From: Pseudomonas duriflava
GTDB taxonomy: Bacteria; Pseudomonadota; Gammaproteobacteria; Pseudomonadales; Pseudomonadaceae
Reading direction: 5' to 3'
Length of the DNA: 64,000 nucleotides
Assembly: GCF_007830155.1 (NCBI RefSeq)
Contig: NZ_VLKY01000005.1
Span: forward strand, 248,001-312,000
The position numbers and the translations under genes were made by a program. The notes below the pieces were generated by a model that worked only from the letters and a program-made list of their open reading frames with translations, was not told the origin of the DNA and searched no databases. Numbering within the stretch: position 1 is the stretch's first letter; each line of letters opens with the position of its first letter. Positions 8,775 through 17,429 of the stretch are shown in pieces.

Positions 8775-9095
8775 TTACCAACGAGGTGGGCCGTAGTAGC
8801 CGGGCGGCGGGCCGTAATAACGTGGCGGCACTGGTACAACCTCCACCACTTGGGGCGCGGGTTGGTAGTACACCGGCTGGGCGGGATAGTAGACCACTTG
8901 CGGCGGCGGAGCAGCCTGAACATAGACTGGCGACTCGGCAGCGCGCGAACTGGCCACAATCGCCCCTCCTACGACAGCACCGACCACAGCCCCTAGAACG
9001 GCCGCACCGGGACCAGGCCCTCCGTGGGCAGAGGCCTGTCCGGCTACAGCCAGACACCCGGCCAGAAGGGCAATTTTGGACACTTGGCGAATCAT
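8775..9095 (-). CDS. exported glycine-zipper protein with Pro/Tyr-rich tail
   Basis: A 106-residue protein. Residues 1-23 form a signal peptide (MIRQVSKIALLAGCLAVAGQASA). A short glycine-zipper segment follows (GAAVLGAVVGAVVGGAIVASS), which would insert in or lie on a membrane. The C-terminal half is almost wholly Pro, Tyr, Val and Gln (for example VYYPAQPVYYQPAPQVVEVV, then a PPRYYGPPPGYYGPP ending). Such low-complexity envelope proteins are common in Pseudomonas and their function is unknown. The start at 9095 is chosen from GAGGAGGAGAAAGTC just before the ATG; a longer frame to 9233 would hide the signal peptide. A hairpin follows the stop. Confidence 0.75.
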   Translation of the reverse strand: MIRQVSKIALLAGCLAVAGQASAHGGPGPGAAVLGAVVGAVVGGAIVASSRAAESPVYVQAAPPPQVVYYPAQPVYYQPAPQVVEVVPVPPRYYGPPPGYYGPPRW

Positions 9096-9245
9096 GACTT
9101 TCTCCTCCTCAGGAGCCCGGCACATTGAAAAAGCCGGCCATTCATGAAACCGCGAATCTCTGGAAAGAAATAGTACGCTAACGTAAAGGTTATGTAAGGG
9201 CGGATAAGCGGTAAACCCGGGCAGCCCATTCACCGCTACCGAGCA

Positions 9246-10022
9246 CTACGCAGCGCCCAGCGCGATAAAGGCATAACTCTCTTCAAGGGCCGACGCGATC
9301 AAAGCGCCAGTTTCCTCCAGCTGACTGGCAAGATCCTCATTCGACACGCGCAAAGACCAGTCCATCTGATTGGCCAGCCGGTCCAGTGCCTCTTGCTGAC
9401 GTACCAACTCCAGCGCCGTCATGAAGGCTTCCATCTCCGGCAGATACACCGTGAAGCCATCGCCTTTGAGCGCCATGGTGCTAATGCCCAGCAAGGCACA
9501 GATTGCCGTCTTGGCACCGATCTCGTCACGGTCGGCCTGGCGGGACTGCTCAATCAACGCAGCCAGCTGAGGGTTGACCACACGGCCACCATGAATCAAC
9601 GCTGCCCCTTCCTGCCAGGATTCCGGTGGGCAATCTTTCATCTCCGGCCGAAGCGGAATGTGTGGATTGATTTCCATCGGATAGATACGGCAAACCAAGG
9701 GGCGCCGCTCATAGATGGCGCAGCGGTTGTCGTCACCCAGGTTCCGGCAACGGCCCGGATTGTAGGAGGCGAAGGTAATGGATACATAGGCCTGGGTATC
9801 GCCGCAGCGGACCGGAATAGATCGTCGCTGGGCATGCTCCCGCTGCCCGGCTGACAGTTCCAGCCCCTTTAGCCCGAGCCCCGTATCATCAAGAAAACCT
9901 TCGACCAGAATGATCACCTGTCCGCCATCGGTGCTCCACTGGCGAGCCTCCACCAGGGTCAACGGAACATGATGACCAGTGCAGCACTTGCCGCAGCCTG
10001 TGCAGGAAAATCGCGTATCCAT
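9246..10022 (-). CDS. YkgJ family cysteine-cluster protein
   Basis: A 258-residue cytoplasmic protein with the Cys pattern of the YkgJ (CxxCxxCC) family: FSCTGCGKCC close to the N-terminus, then C-rich GRCRNLGDDNRCAIYERRP and LVCRIYPM. These cysteines are thought to bind zinc or an iron-sulfur cluster; the reaction is not established. The C-terminal 100 residues are helical and lack Cys. The ATG at 10022 starts directly before the Cys motif, as is usual for the family. The frame extends upstream to 10097 without a clear ribosome-binding site. Confidence 0.8.
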   Translation of the reverse strand: MDTRFSCTGCGKCCTGHHVPLTLVEARQWSTDGGQVIILVEGFLDDTGLGLKGLELSAGQREHAQRRSIPVRCGDTQAYVSITFASYNPGRCRNLGDDNRCAIYERRPLVCRIYPMEINPHIPLRPEMKDCPPESWQEGAALIHGGRVVNPQLAALIEQSRQADRDEIGAKTAICALLGISTMALKGDGFTVYLPEMEAFMTALELVRQQEALDRLANQMDWSLRVSNEDLASQLEETGALIASALEESYAFIALGAA

Positions 10023-10210
10023 AATATCGGGCTCGTCAGAAATTCGTCTGGGCGACAGAAAACAGGCAGTATCGCCATAAAAATCTCTGTGGAGCACATT
10101 TCACGCCAAGCGGGCTCCAGCGCCTTGAATATCAAGGCTCATCTGCTTTGCAGGTCGCAGCCGGAACGGCGTCAGACGTTTTCGGGTAGCCGTGAAGCAG
10201 TGCATGGTCC

Positions 10211-11992
10211 ATGATCCCACCATTACCCACTGGCCGTTGCGGATCGTTTATGAGGGTGCTCGCCCAACTGACAGCGTATTTTCGAGCGACACGACAGCGC
10301 TTGCAGGAACACATCAACCATGCCGAAAGCCTGCATACGCTTCTCTGGGCTATTCCCATCGGCATCGTGGGCGCCCTCGTAACCGTAGCCTTTCGCTACG
10401 CCATCGACCTTATCCATATCGCGGCCTTTGGCAAAACGGCCGATGTGGTAGAACTTGCTCAAGGGAGTGCCTGGTATATCCGACTGCTACTGCCGGCAGT
10501 AGGTGGCGTGGTCGCAGGCTTTTTGCTCCTGCTCAGTCGGCGCTATGCCCAGGCCGCTCTGCGCTCGGATTACATGGAAGCAATTACCTTAGGCGACGGT
10601 CGCATTCCCGTACGGCAGACCCTGGCCCGTAGCAGCTCTTCGCTGTGCTCGATTGCCACTGGCTCCTCCATTGGCCAGGAAGGTCCTATGGTGCAGCTTG
10701 CTGCCCTGTGCGCTTCGCTGGTGGGCCGTATCCGACGAATTTCCCCGGAGCAGCTGAGAACCCTGGTGGCCTGCGGTGCCGCGGCCGGAATCACGTCGGT
10801 CTACAACGCCCCTATTGCCGGGGCCTTCTTTGTAGCCGAAATTGTTCTAGGCAGCATCGTGGCAGAGCGCATGCCTCCCCTGATCATGGCCTCGGTGGTA
10901 GCCAACCTGACCATGCGTGCCCTCCCCGGCTACCATTCGATCTATACCGTCCCGCCGTTCGAGCCGCTCAGTCTGGGGCAGGACGTGCCATTCATCCTGC
11001 TGGGCATTCTGCTGGGTCTGCTGGCACCCGTTTTTCTCTGGCTGCTGGACAGTACCCGCCACCGAGTGGAGGGCCTGCCTATACCCTTACCTGTCAAATT
11101 GGGTACAGGGGGGCTGGTTGTCGGCCTGATCTCAATCGCCTACCCACAAACCTGGGGTAACGGGTACAGCGTTATCAACGATTTCATCAACAGTCCCTGG
11201 CCCTGGATGACTGTAGCCGCCCTGCTGGTGTTCAAGGTACTGGCAACCCTGGCTTCAGCCGGAACCGGAACGGTAGGCGGTATTTTCACCCCCACACTTT
11301 TTGTAGGCGCAGCCATTGGCGTGCTGTTTAGCCATGTAATCGAGCAGGTCGCACCCGCCTGGCACGCGCCTACCTTCATCTATGCCGTGGTTGGCATGGG
11401 CGCGTTTCTCGCAGCCACCAGCCGCGCGCCGCTCATGGCCATCCTGATGGTTTTCGAGATGACGCTGAGCTATGACATTGTCCTCCCTCTTCTGCTGTGT
11501 GTAGTGGCCGGTTATTTCATCAGCAGCGCCTTTTCGCCCCGCTCGATGTATGCCGTCACCGTCAAGAACAATGAACTCTGGAAAGCGCGCAACCAGACGC
11601 GCAACCTACAAGTACGTTCGATCCTCTGCGAAGGCGGACAGACCGTGGCAGCCTCCGCCACGCTAGACGAAGTACTGGAAACCTTTCGAGAACAGATCGT
11701 CAAGTTCGTCTATGTGATTGATGAGGACGGCCATCTCCTTAAGGTCGTCTCACTTAGGGACCTGAATCAAGCTCTGGCGCAAGGCATGCTGAATGAGCAG
11801 GCAACTGCCCAGAACCTGCCGGGCAGCCCTATCCCCTCACTGCATCCTTATGACAACCTGACCGTTGCCCTGGAGGCTTTCCTTAATCACCCAGGCGAGC
11901 GTCTGCCAGTGGTGGAAAGCGAAACCCATCCGCGACTACTGGGGTATATTTCCAAGAGCCAGGTGCTCGCGCACCTGAAGCTTTACCTATGA
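10211..11992 (+). CDS. clcB: ClC-family chloride channel/antiporter with C-terminal CBS domains
   Basis: A 593-residue inner-membrane protein. About residues 40-440 form the ClC core, with GSSIGQEGPMVQLAAL (the external gating Glu region), AAAGITSVYNAPIAGAFFVAEI and GTVGGIFTPTLFVGAAIG, the Cl- binding signatures at helix N-termini. The helix carrying the canonical GSGIP is divergent (AITLGDGRIP). About residues 465-590 hold a pair of CBS domains, which usually regulate such channels by nucleotide binding. Similarity is closest to ClcB-type proteins, linked to acid resistance in enterics. The stop overlaps the convergent ProC-like gene by six bases. Whether it is a channel or an H+/Cl- exchanger cannot be settled from the sequence. 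Confidence 0.87.
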   Translation: MIPPLPTGRCGSFMRVLAQLTAYFRATRQRLQEHINHAESLHTLLWAIPIGIVGALVTVAFRYAIDLIHIAAFGKTADVVELAQGSAWYIRLLLPAVGGVVAGFLLLLSRRYAQAALRSDYMEAITLGDGRIPVRQTLARSSSSLCSIATGSSIGQEGPMVQLAALCASLVGRIRRISPEQLRTLVACGAAAGITSVYNAPIAGAFFVAEIVLGSIVAERMPPLIMASVVANLTMRALPGYHSIYTVPPFEPLSLGQDVPFILLGILLGLLAPVFLWLLDSTRHRVEGLPIPLPVKLGTGGLVVGLISIAYPQTWGNGYSVINDFINSPWPWMTVAALLVFKVLATLASAGTGTVGGIFTPTLFVGAAIGVLFSHVIEQVAPAWHAPTFIYAVVGMGAFLAATSRAPLMAILMVFEMTLSYDIVLPLLLCVVAGYFISSAFSPRSMYAVTVKNNELWKARNQTRNLQVRSILCEGGQTVAASATLDEVLETFREQIVKFVYVIDEDGHLLKVVSLRDLNQALAQGMLNEQATAQNLPGSPIPSLHPYDNLTVALEAFLNHPGERLPVVESETHPRLLGYISKSQVLAHLKLYL

Positions 11993-12760
11993 CATCCGCT
12001 CCCGCAAAGCGGCCAATGTTCGCGTACAGACATCCGGCCAGGCATCCAGCGCACCGCCCTTGACCAGCTCGTCTACCCCCAGCGCCGTATAGGTGCCAGG
12101 CGTGGCGATGCTGTCGCCAATGGTCTTGAAGGTCTGCGCGGATTGCTGCCCGGCATAAGCCAGGCAATCCTTCATACTGCTGGTTACTACCAAACGGGCC
12201 TGCTCGGATGAAAGCCCCTGCTGTTCATACCAGTCCTGGAGTGTTTGCAGGAAATAGTAGAACCAGCCGTTCATACAGGCACCAACGGTTGCGACATCCA
12301 GTTGCTCTTCATGCGCCAAGGGAAAAATGTTACCCAGCGGTGCCAACAGGGTTTGCGCCCACTCGGCCGGCGGACACAGCGCCACGGTTGTAGCATTAAT
12401 TTCCGAGGCAACTGACAGCATGACACGTACACTCTGCGCCGGCGCAAACAGGTTATTCAATGCAGCCAGCTCCAAACCTGCAACCAGCGAAATCACCCTA
12501 TGTTCTTCCGTCAATGACAGCGCCTGGGCCACGGTAGCTACATCCGCAGGGCGTACTCCCAGGATTACTGTCCGGGCTGCTTCGACTACCGCCTGGTTAT
12601 CAGGCATAACCTGACAACCAAAGTTTTCGGCCAGCGCCGCAGAGCGGTCCGCATTGCGTGGCGAAAGCATGATCGGGCCGGTGTAGCCACCGCGGCGCAA
12701 TCCCTTGACGACGGATTCAGTAAGACTGCCGACCCCCAATACGCCTATGCCTGTTTCCAT
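11987..12760 (-). CDS. ProC-like pyrroline-5-carboxylate reductase family protein
   Basis: A 257-residue NAD(P)H-binding protein. Residues 3-20 form a Rossmann nucleotide loop (GIGVLGVGSLTESVVKGL), which departs from the usual GxGNMA of true ProC. The C-terminal half is the all-helical dimerisation domain, with VGACMNGWFYYFLQTLQDW and FKTIGDSIATPGTYTALGVDEL, resembling the P5CR signature region. It may reduce pyrroline-5-carboxylate or a related cyclic imine, and the altered nucleotide motif makes exact specificity uncertain. The ATG at 12760 is chosen because it begins the beta strand of the Rossmann fold. It converges on the ClC gene with a six-base overlap. Confidence 0.78.
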   Translation of the reverse strand: METGIGVLGVGSLTESVVKGLRRGGYTGPIMLSPRNADRSAALAENFGCQVMPDNQAVVEAARTVILGVRPADVATVAQALSLTEEHRVISLVAGLELAALNNLFAPAQSVRVMLSVASEINATTVALCPPAEWAQTLLAPLGNIFPLAHEEQLDVATVGACMNGWFYYFLQTLQDWYEQQGLSSEQARLVVTSSMKDCLAYAGQQSAQTFKTIGDSIATPGTYTALGVDELVKGGALDAWPDVCTRTLAALRERMS

Positions 12761-12901
12761 TACGTTGCTCCCGTCGTGGTCAAACGCATCAGTTAAGCAG
12801 AGACACGAAGTAAAAGGCACCGCTGAACGCACTTTGCTTGAAAAGTGATGCCTTAAACCTTTCGAAAATATGTTTTCAATGGACTCATCGGAGCGGACCG
12901 C

Positions 12902-13480
12902 ATGGAACTTAGAGAACTCATGGGAGCCCTTCGCTTCCTAAAGGATGCCGAAAGGCTCAAGGATGTTCTTCGCAGCGCCCATACATCGACCGGGCGACAG
13001 GAGAGCACGGCTGAACATACGTGGCGCCTGTGCCTTATGGCCATGGTGTTTGAAAAGCACTTCGATGGCATCGACTTTACCAAGCTGCTCAAGATCAGCC
13101 TGATTCACGATCTGGGCGAAGCTATCCATGGTGATATCCCTGCCGTAGCCCAGCGGCCCGAACAGAAAAAGTCAGAAGCGGAGCGCGAAGATTTACTGAC
13201 CTTGCTCACCCCGCTGGAACCAGCACTCCAAGCGGAGTTTGTGAACCTGTGGGATGAATATGAAGAAGCCGCCTCGCCCGAAGCCCGACTGGTCAAAGGG
13301 CTGGACAAGCTGGAAACCATTCTGCAGCACAATCAGGGCCTGAACCCGCCGGATTTCGACTATGCCTTCAACCTGACCTATGGGCAGCAATACACCGCCG
13401 CCCATCCGTTGCTAAGTGCCCTGCGCGAGCTATTGGATGAGGAAACCGAGCGCAAGGCCGTAGCCGGAGGGTCTCACTAA
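12902..13480 (+). CDS. HD-domain phosphohydrolase (YfbR-like 5'-nucleotidase)
   Basis: A 192-residue cytoplasmic metal-dependent phosphohydrolase of the HD_3 type. The metal ligands are visible: H39 in ESTAEHTWR, the H69-D70 doublet in LIHDLGEA and a distal Asp in KGLDKLET; E73 and D78 are also conserved-looking. E. coli YfbR, in the same superfamily, hydrolyses 5'-deoxynucleotides, and a nucleotide substrate is the best guess here. Its end is one base from the end of the convergent cyclase gene. The short spacer upstream holds a 5'-proximal promoter region shared with the divergent ProC-like gene. Confidence 0.82.
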   Translation: MELRELMGALRFLKDAERLKDVLRSAHTSTGRQESTAEHTWRLCLMAMVFEKHFDGIDFTKLLKISLIHDLGEAIHGDIPAVAQRPEQKKSEAEREDLLTLLTPLEPALQAEFVNLWDEYEEAASPEARLVKGLDKLETILQHNQGLNPPDFDYAFNLTYGQQYTAAHPLLSALRELLDEETERKAVAGGSH

Positions 13481-13481
13481 C

Positions 13482-15395
13482 CTATAACAGATAAACGCGG
13501 GATTTCCCGGTCCGCTTCGCCTCGTACATGGCCTTATCCGCCGCCCTGATCAGATCGTCCGGGCTACATCCTGAGCCCGGACGATACAGCGTGATGCCAA
13601 TACTGGCGCTAACAAAAGCCTCGCCGTGCACCAGTGCCACCGGGCGGCAAATCGACTCAAGCAGCTTTTCGGCCAATCGGCACGCATCCTGACGGGCATC
13701 CGCTTCAGCCTCAGCCAGATTTTCCAGAATGACTGTGAATTCATCCCCGCCCAGACGTATCGCCTCATCCGACTGACGAATGCCTTTCTGCAAACGACGG
13801 GCAATCTCCTGAAGCAAAGCATCGCCCGCATCGTGCCCTTGGCTATCGTTGACCGCTTTAAAGCCGTCCAGGTCAAGGAATAGCAAGGCCATAGACACGC
13901 GCTGACGTTCCGCCCGAGCCATTGCACGCGGCAGCAATTCGATCAGGGCACGACGGTTAAACAGCCCGGTCAGGACATCGTAACGCGCTTCGTACTCGCG
14001 CCGCTGCTCAGCCAATTTCCGCTCGCTGATATCGTGCAGGAAAGCACTGAACACAATCTGACCGTCATGATTGAGGGCGCGGAGACGCACTTCCACCGGC
14101 ACGACGCTTCCGTCGCGCCGGAGAGCAGGTAACTCCAGACGCTGCCCGAGAACCGTGGCATTACCCGTCGTCAAATAGCGCTGCATACCCAACCGATGCC
14201 GCTCTCGCAGGTCCGGCGGTACGATAAGATCATCCATCATGCTGCCGATGGCTTCTTCCGGTGTCCAGCCAAACGTTTCCATGGCCTGACGGTTCCAGGC
14301 CGTGATAATGCCTTCCGCGTTGACAGCAACATAGGCGTCGTTGGCGTTCTCGATAACACTGCTCAGCTCGGCTTCCCGCTTACGCAAGGCTTGTTCTGAA
14401 GCTGCCAGTTGCCTGTTAGCTTCTTGCAGCGCCTGGGTACGCTGCTCAACGCGATGCTCCAGATCACGGCGTAACTCTTCGAGCGAGGCTTCTGCCTCTT
14501 TGCGGGTGCGAATGTCACTGACAATAGCAACAAAGTATTCTGGCTTTCCGTTCTGTTCGACTTCCTTGGTCACACTAACGTTGACCCACACGGGCTCTCC
14601 CTGCTTGCTCAGGTAACGGCGCTCCTGCTCAATAACATCGATCTCACCGTTCAAAAGCTGTTTAAGCAGGATCCGGTCCGCGGCGGCATCATCGGGATGG
14701 GTCAGGTCCCAATAGGTCAGTTGCTCGAATTCCTCGGGGTTGTACCCGACGATCCGGCATAATTCCGTATTAACCTTGAGCCAACGCGCATCCGTACTGA
14801 CCTGGGCAATTCCTACTGCGGCACGCTCGAACATCCTGCCGAAACGGGCTTCACTTGCCTCGATCACCGACTGAGAATGCGCCATGTGGCCGCGAGTGAG
14901 CAACAAGGTTTCCCGAAGCTGAACTTCCTTGCTTACCAGAAAGGCAAAATCTTCCAGCATGATCCGTTCGGATTGACTCAGCGTGCGCGGCTTTGTATCG
15001 AGAACGCACAAGGCTCCCAAGGCAAACCCTTCACTGCTGTACACCGGCGTACCGGCATAGAAGCGAATATAAGGCGCCCCGGTAACGAGAGGATTGTCTT
15101 GAAAGCGTGAATCCTGCAAGGCATCTTCTACGATCATAGGTTCGTCCTGCATGATCGTGTATGCACAAAAAGCCGTCTCGCGAGAGGTCTCGCCCATCGA
15201 TGTGCCGTAACAGGACTTGAACCATTGGCGGCTTTCATCAATGAAGGTAATAAAACACATGGGCGCACGCAGCGCTCGTGCCGCCAGCCGGGTAATACGA
15301 TCGAAATAGGGCTCGGCTGGCGTATCCAGAATGTTGAGCACATGCAGTAAACGCAAGCGCTCCGCTTCATAGGCGTGATCGGGCATAAAGGGCAT
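13482..15395 (-). CDS. diguanylate cyclase, GAF-PAS-PAS-GGDEF
   Basis: A 637-residue soluble cyclic-di-GMP synthase. The order is a GAF domain (about 20-165; FCAYTIMQDEPMIVEDA and FYAGTPV), PAS 1 (about 180-300), a coiled segment, PAS 2 (about 340-465) and GGDEF (about 475-637). The active site GGDEF is at 549-553. The RxxD product-inhibition site is present five residues upstream (R540-QS-D543). No EAL domain follows, so it should make rather than degrade c-di-GMP. With no membrane segment, its GAF and PAS domains must sense an internal cue. A second in-frame ATG lies three codons inside; neither start has a strong ribosome-binding site. Confidence 0.92.
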   Translation of the reverse strand: MPFMPDHAYEAERLRLLHVLNILDTPAEPYFDRITRLAARALRAPMCFITFIDESRQWFKSCYGTSMGETSRETAFCAYTIMQDEPMIVEDALQDSRFQDNPLVTGAPYIRFYAGTPVYSSEGFALGALCVLDTKPRTLSQSERIMLEDFAFLVSKEVQLRETLLLTRGHMAHSQSVIEASEARFGRMFERAAVGIAQVSTDARWLKVNTELCRIVGYNPEEFEQLTYWDLTHPDDAAADRILLKQLLNGEIDVIEQERRYLSKQGEPVWVNVSVTKEVEQNGKPEYFVAIVSDIRTRKEAEASLEELRRDLEHRVEQRTQALQEANRQLAASEQALRKREAELSSVIENANDAYVAVNAEGIITAWNRQAMETFGWTPEEAIGSMMDDLIVPPDLRERHRLGMQRYLTTGNATVLGQRLELPALRRDGSVVPVEVRLRALNHDGQIVFSAFLHDISERKLAEQRREYEARYDVLTGLFNRRALIELLPRAMARAERQRVSMALLFLDLDGFKAVNDSQGHDAGDALLQEIARRLQKGIRQSDEAIRLGGDEFTVILENLAEAEADARQDACRLAEKLLESICRPVALVHGEAFVSASIGITLYRPGSGCSPDDLIRAADKAMYEAKRTGKSRVYLL

Positions 15396-15617
15396 AAAAG
15401 CGGACCGCGTAGTGCTATTTATTTAGTTTTTCACATTTAACGTTAGAAGTATTGCTTCACCGTCTTCTTTGTAAAAGAAGGAAACACAAGGGGTGTCCAG
15501 ACGATATCACGTGCAGGCATGCCCCTGTACATAAAGCCTTTCTCAGGCGACACGTGAACCTTGTCTGCCGCTTGCCTCTCGAACCTTATACCTTAGTGCA
15601 AGAAGAGTTTGAGCCCG

Positions 15618-16979
15618 ATGAGCTTTGTCCAATGGGCTGCCGTATTAGGCACGCTCCTGCTTATCCTCGCCCTGGCTTCCGCCTATTTACGCTGGCTTCC
15701 GGTCACAACCTCGGTGGTGTGCCTGGCCTTTGGCGTAGCCATTGGCCCTCTGGGGCTCGGGCTATGGCATGAATCCTTTCAGGATGTAGCGCACTGGATG
15801 GAGCATTTGACCGAGGTGGCTGTGCTGGTCTCGCTGTTCGTAAGCGGGCTCAAACTCCGGCTTCCCTTGAAGGCCCAAGCGTGGCGCAGCGCTTATTGGC
15901 TGGCAGGCCCCATTATGGTGCTGTGCATCACCGGTACCTGTCTTGTCTGTCATTACCTGCTTGGCCTGGACTGGGGCATTTCTCTGTTGATCGGAGCAAT
16001 CCTGGCGCCCACCGATCCAGTCCTGGCAAGCCTTGTGCAAGTGGCGCATGCCCGAGACTTCGACCGCGTTCGCTATGCACTGTCCGGCGAAGCCGGTCTC
16101 AATGACGGCATGGCCTTTCCTTTCGTTGTCCTGGGGCTATTGCTGGTTCACCATGGGACCTTACAGCCTGACTGGTTGGGCGAATGGGCCTTGCATCGGC
16201 TGGTCTGGGCTGTTCCCGCCGGGCTGCTGATCGGCTATTACCTTGGCAAAAGCATTGGCCGCCTGGCTATTTACCTGCAGGTCAAGCACCGCGACAGCAC
16301 GATCTCCCCGAACGACTTTCTGGCGCTTGCTCTGATCGCCATTGCCTATGTCCTGGCGGACACGGTTGGGGCCTGGGGCTTTCTCTCGGTCTTTGCTGCG
16401 GGCCTTGGCTTACGGCGTGCCGAAGTATCGTCATCCGGACATGCAGAAATTCCTGCAGAGGAGCAGGCACAGCCAACTCTTGGCCATATAACCGGCTCAA
16501 TCGTGCAGGCCAACAGATTAGACAACGAGAAAAAAGCCAGTCCGACTCTGGCAGCCGGCGTACTGATGGGCGACATGATTTCGTTCGGCAATCTCCTGGA
16601 GCGCTCCTTGGAGGTTTTGCTCGTTACCCTACTCGGCGTGCTGCTCTACTCCCATTGGGACTGGCGCGCCTTGATCATTGGATTTGCCCTGTTCTGTCTT
16701 ATTCGCCCCTTGAGTGTTCGCCTGGTCTTAAGCAGAAACCAGGTGAGCCCAGCGCAGCGAACCCTAATCGGTTGGTTCGGGATACGTGGAATCGGCAGTC
16801 TCTATTATCTAAGTTATGCCTTGAATCATGGCCTTACCGAAGGCGACATGCAGCACAGTGTAGATCTGACCTTATCAGTCATCACCTTGAGCATTCTGAT
16901 ACATGGCGTTACTACACAACCGCTCTTGGATCGCTATGAGCGCAAGCGTTTGGAGGAAGGAATGCAGGAGAAGCCTTGA
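15618..16979 (+). CDS. CPA1 family cation:proton antiporter (NhaP-like)
   Basis: A 453-residue inner-membrane protein with about 12 hydrophobic segments. CPA1 signatures are ISLLIGAILAPTDPVLAS and LSGEAGLNDGMAFP, the latter carrying the Asn-Asp pair of the ion-binding site. A hydrophilic loop of about 55 residues (SSSGHAEIPAEEQAQPTLGH and following) interrupts the membrane core after the eighth or ninth helix. It should exchange Na+ or K+ for H+ in pH and salt homeostasis. The ATG at 15618 is preferred to a TTG at 15609 because AGAAGAG sits at a workable distance. It stands alone on the + strand. Confidence 0.88.
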   Translation: MSFVQWAAVLGTLLLILALASAYLRWLPVTTSVVCLAFGVAIGPLGLGLWHESFQDVAHWMEHLTEVAVLVSLFVSGLKLRLPLKAQAWRSAYWLAGPIMVLCITGTCLVCHYLLGLDWGISLLIGAILAPTDPVLASLVQVAHARDFDRVRYALSGEAGLNDGMAFPFVVLGLLLVHHGTLQPDWLGEWALHRLVWAVPAGLLIGYYLGKSIGRLAIYLQVKHRDSTISPNDFLALALIAIAYVLADTVGAWGFLSVFAAGLGLRRAEVSSSGHAEIPAEEQAQPTLGHITGSIVQANRLDNEKKASPTLAAGVLMGDMISFGNLLERSLEVLLVTLLGVLLYSHWDWRALIIGFALFCLIRPLSVRLVLSRNQVSPAQRTLIGWFGIRGIGSLYYLSYALNHGLTEGDMQHSVDLTLSVITLSILIHGVTTQPLLDRYERKRLEEGMQEKP

Positions 16980-17036
16980 TCAGAAGAAAGACCTAGCGGT
17001 AACCCAGAACGATTGGTAGCGGTTATCCGGCTTCCG

Positions 17037-17399
17037 TCAGGGTGTGCCGACAAGCCTGGTAACCGTGTCGATAATTTCGAAAACGTCGAAAGGCTTTTCG
17101 AAAATCGCATCGAACAAATGATTGTTCTGTTGAGCGATATGCGCCTGGGCACCCGTGGTCAGAATAATAGGCAAGCGCTTGAAGTCCTCTCGCTCCTTCA
17201 TGGCCAGCGCAAGCTCCAGACCATTCATAGCCGGCATCATAAAGTCGGTGATGACTAACGCGGGCTGCTCACGGTCCAGAACCTCAAGCGCCTTCTTGCC
17301 ATTACTAGCCTGAACAGCCATGTAACCTGCGTCTTCCAAAGCCAGGGATAGGATATCCGCGATCAAGAATTCGTCATCTACCACTAGAATTGTCGTCAT
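17037..17399 (-). CDS. single-domain response regulator
   Basis: A 120-residue stand-alone receiver domain. The acidic pair lies in VVDDEF (D8, D9), the phospho-acceptor is D52 in VITDFMMPAMNG, the switch Thr lies in LTTG (T81/T82) and the Lys is K102 in FEKPFD. No output domain follows, so it must act by protein contact. It sits 31 bases after the KaiC-like gene on the same strand and is very probably co-transcribed with it, which makes it the likely signalling partner of that ATPase. The cognate kinase is not in the window. Confidence 0.9.
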   Translation of the reverse strand: MTTILVVDDEFLIADILSLALEDAGYMAVQASNGKKALEVLDREQPALVITDFMMPAMNGLELALAMKEREDFKRLPIILTTGAQAHIAQQNNHLFDAIFEKPFDVFEIIDTVTRLVGTP

Positions 17400-17429
17400 A
17401 CTTCAGCTCCCAATTGAGCGCTGACGAAA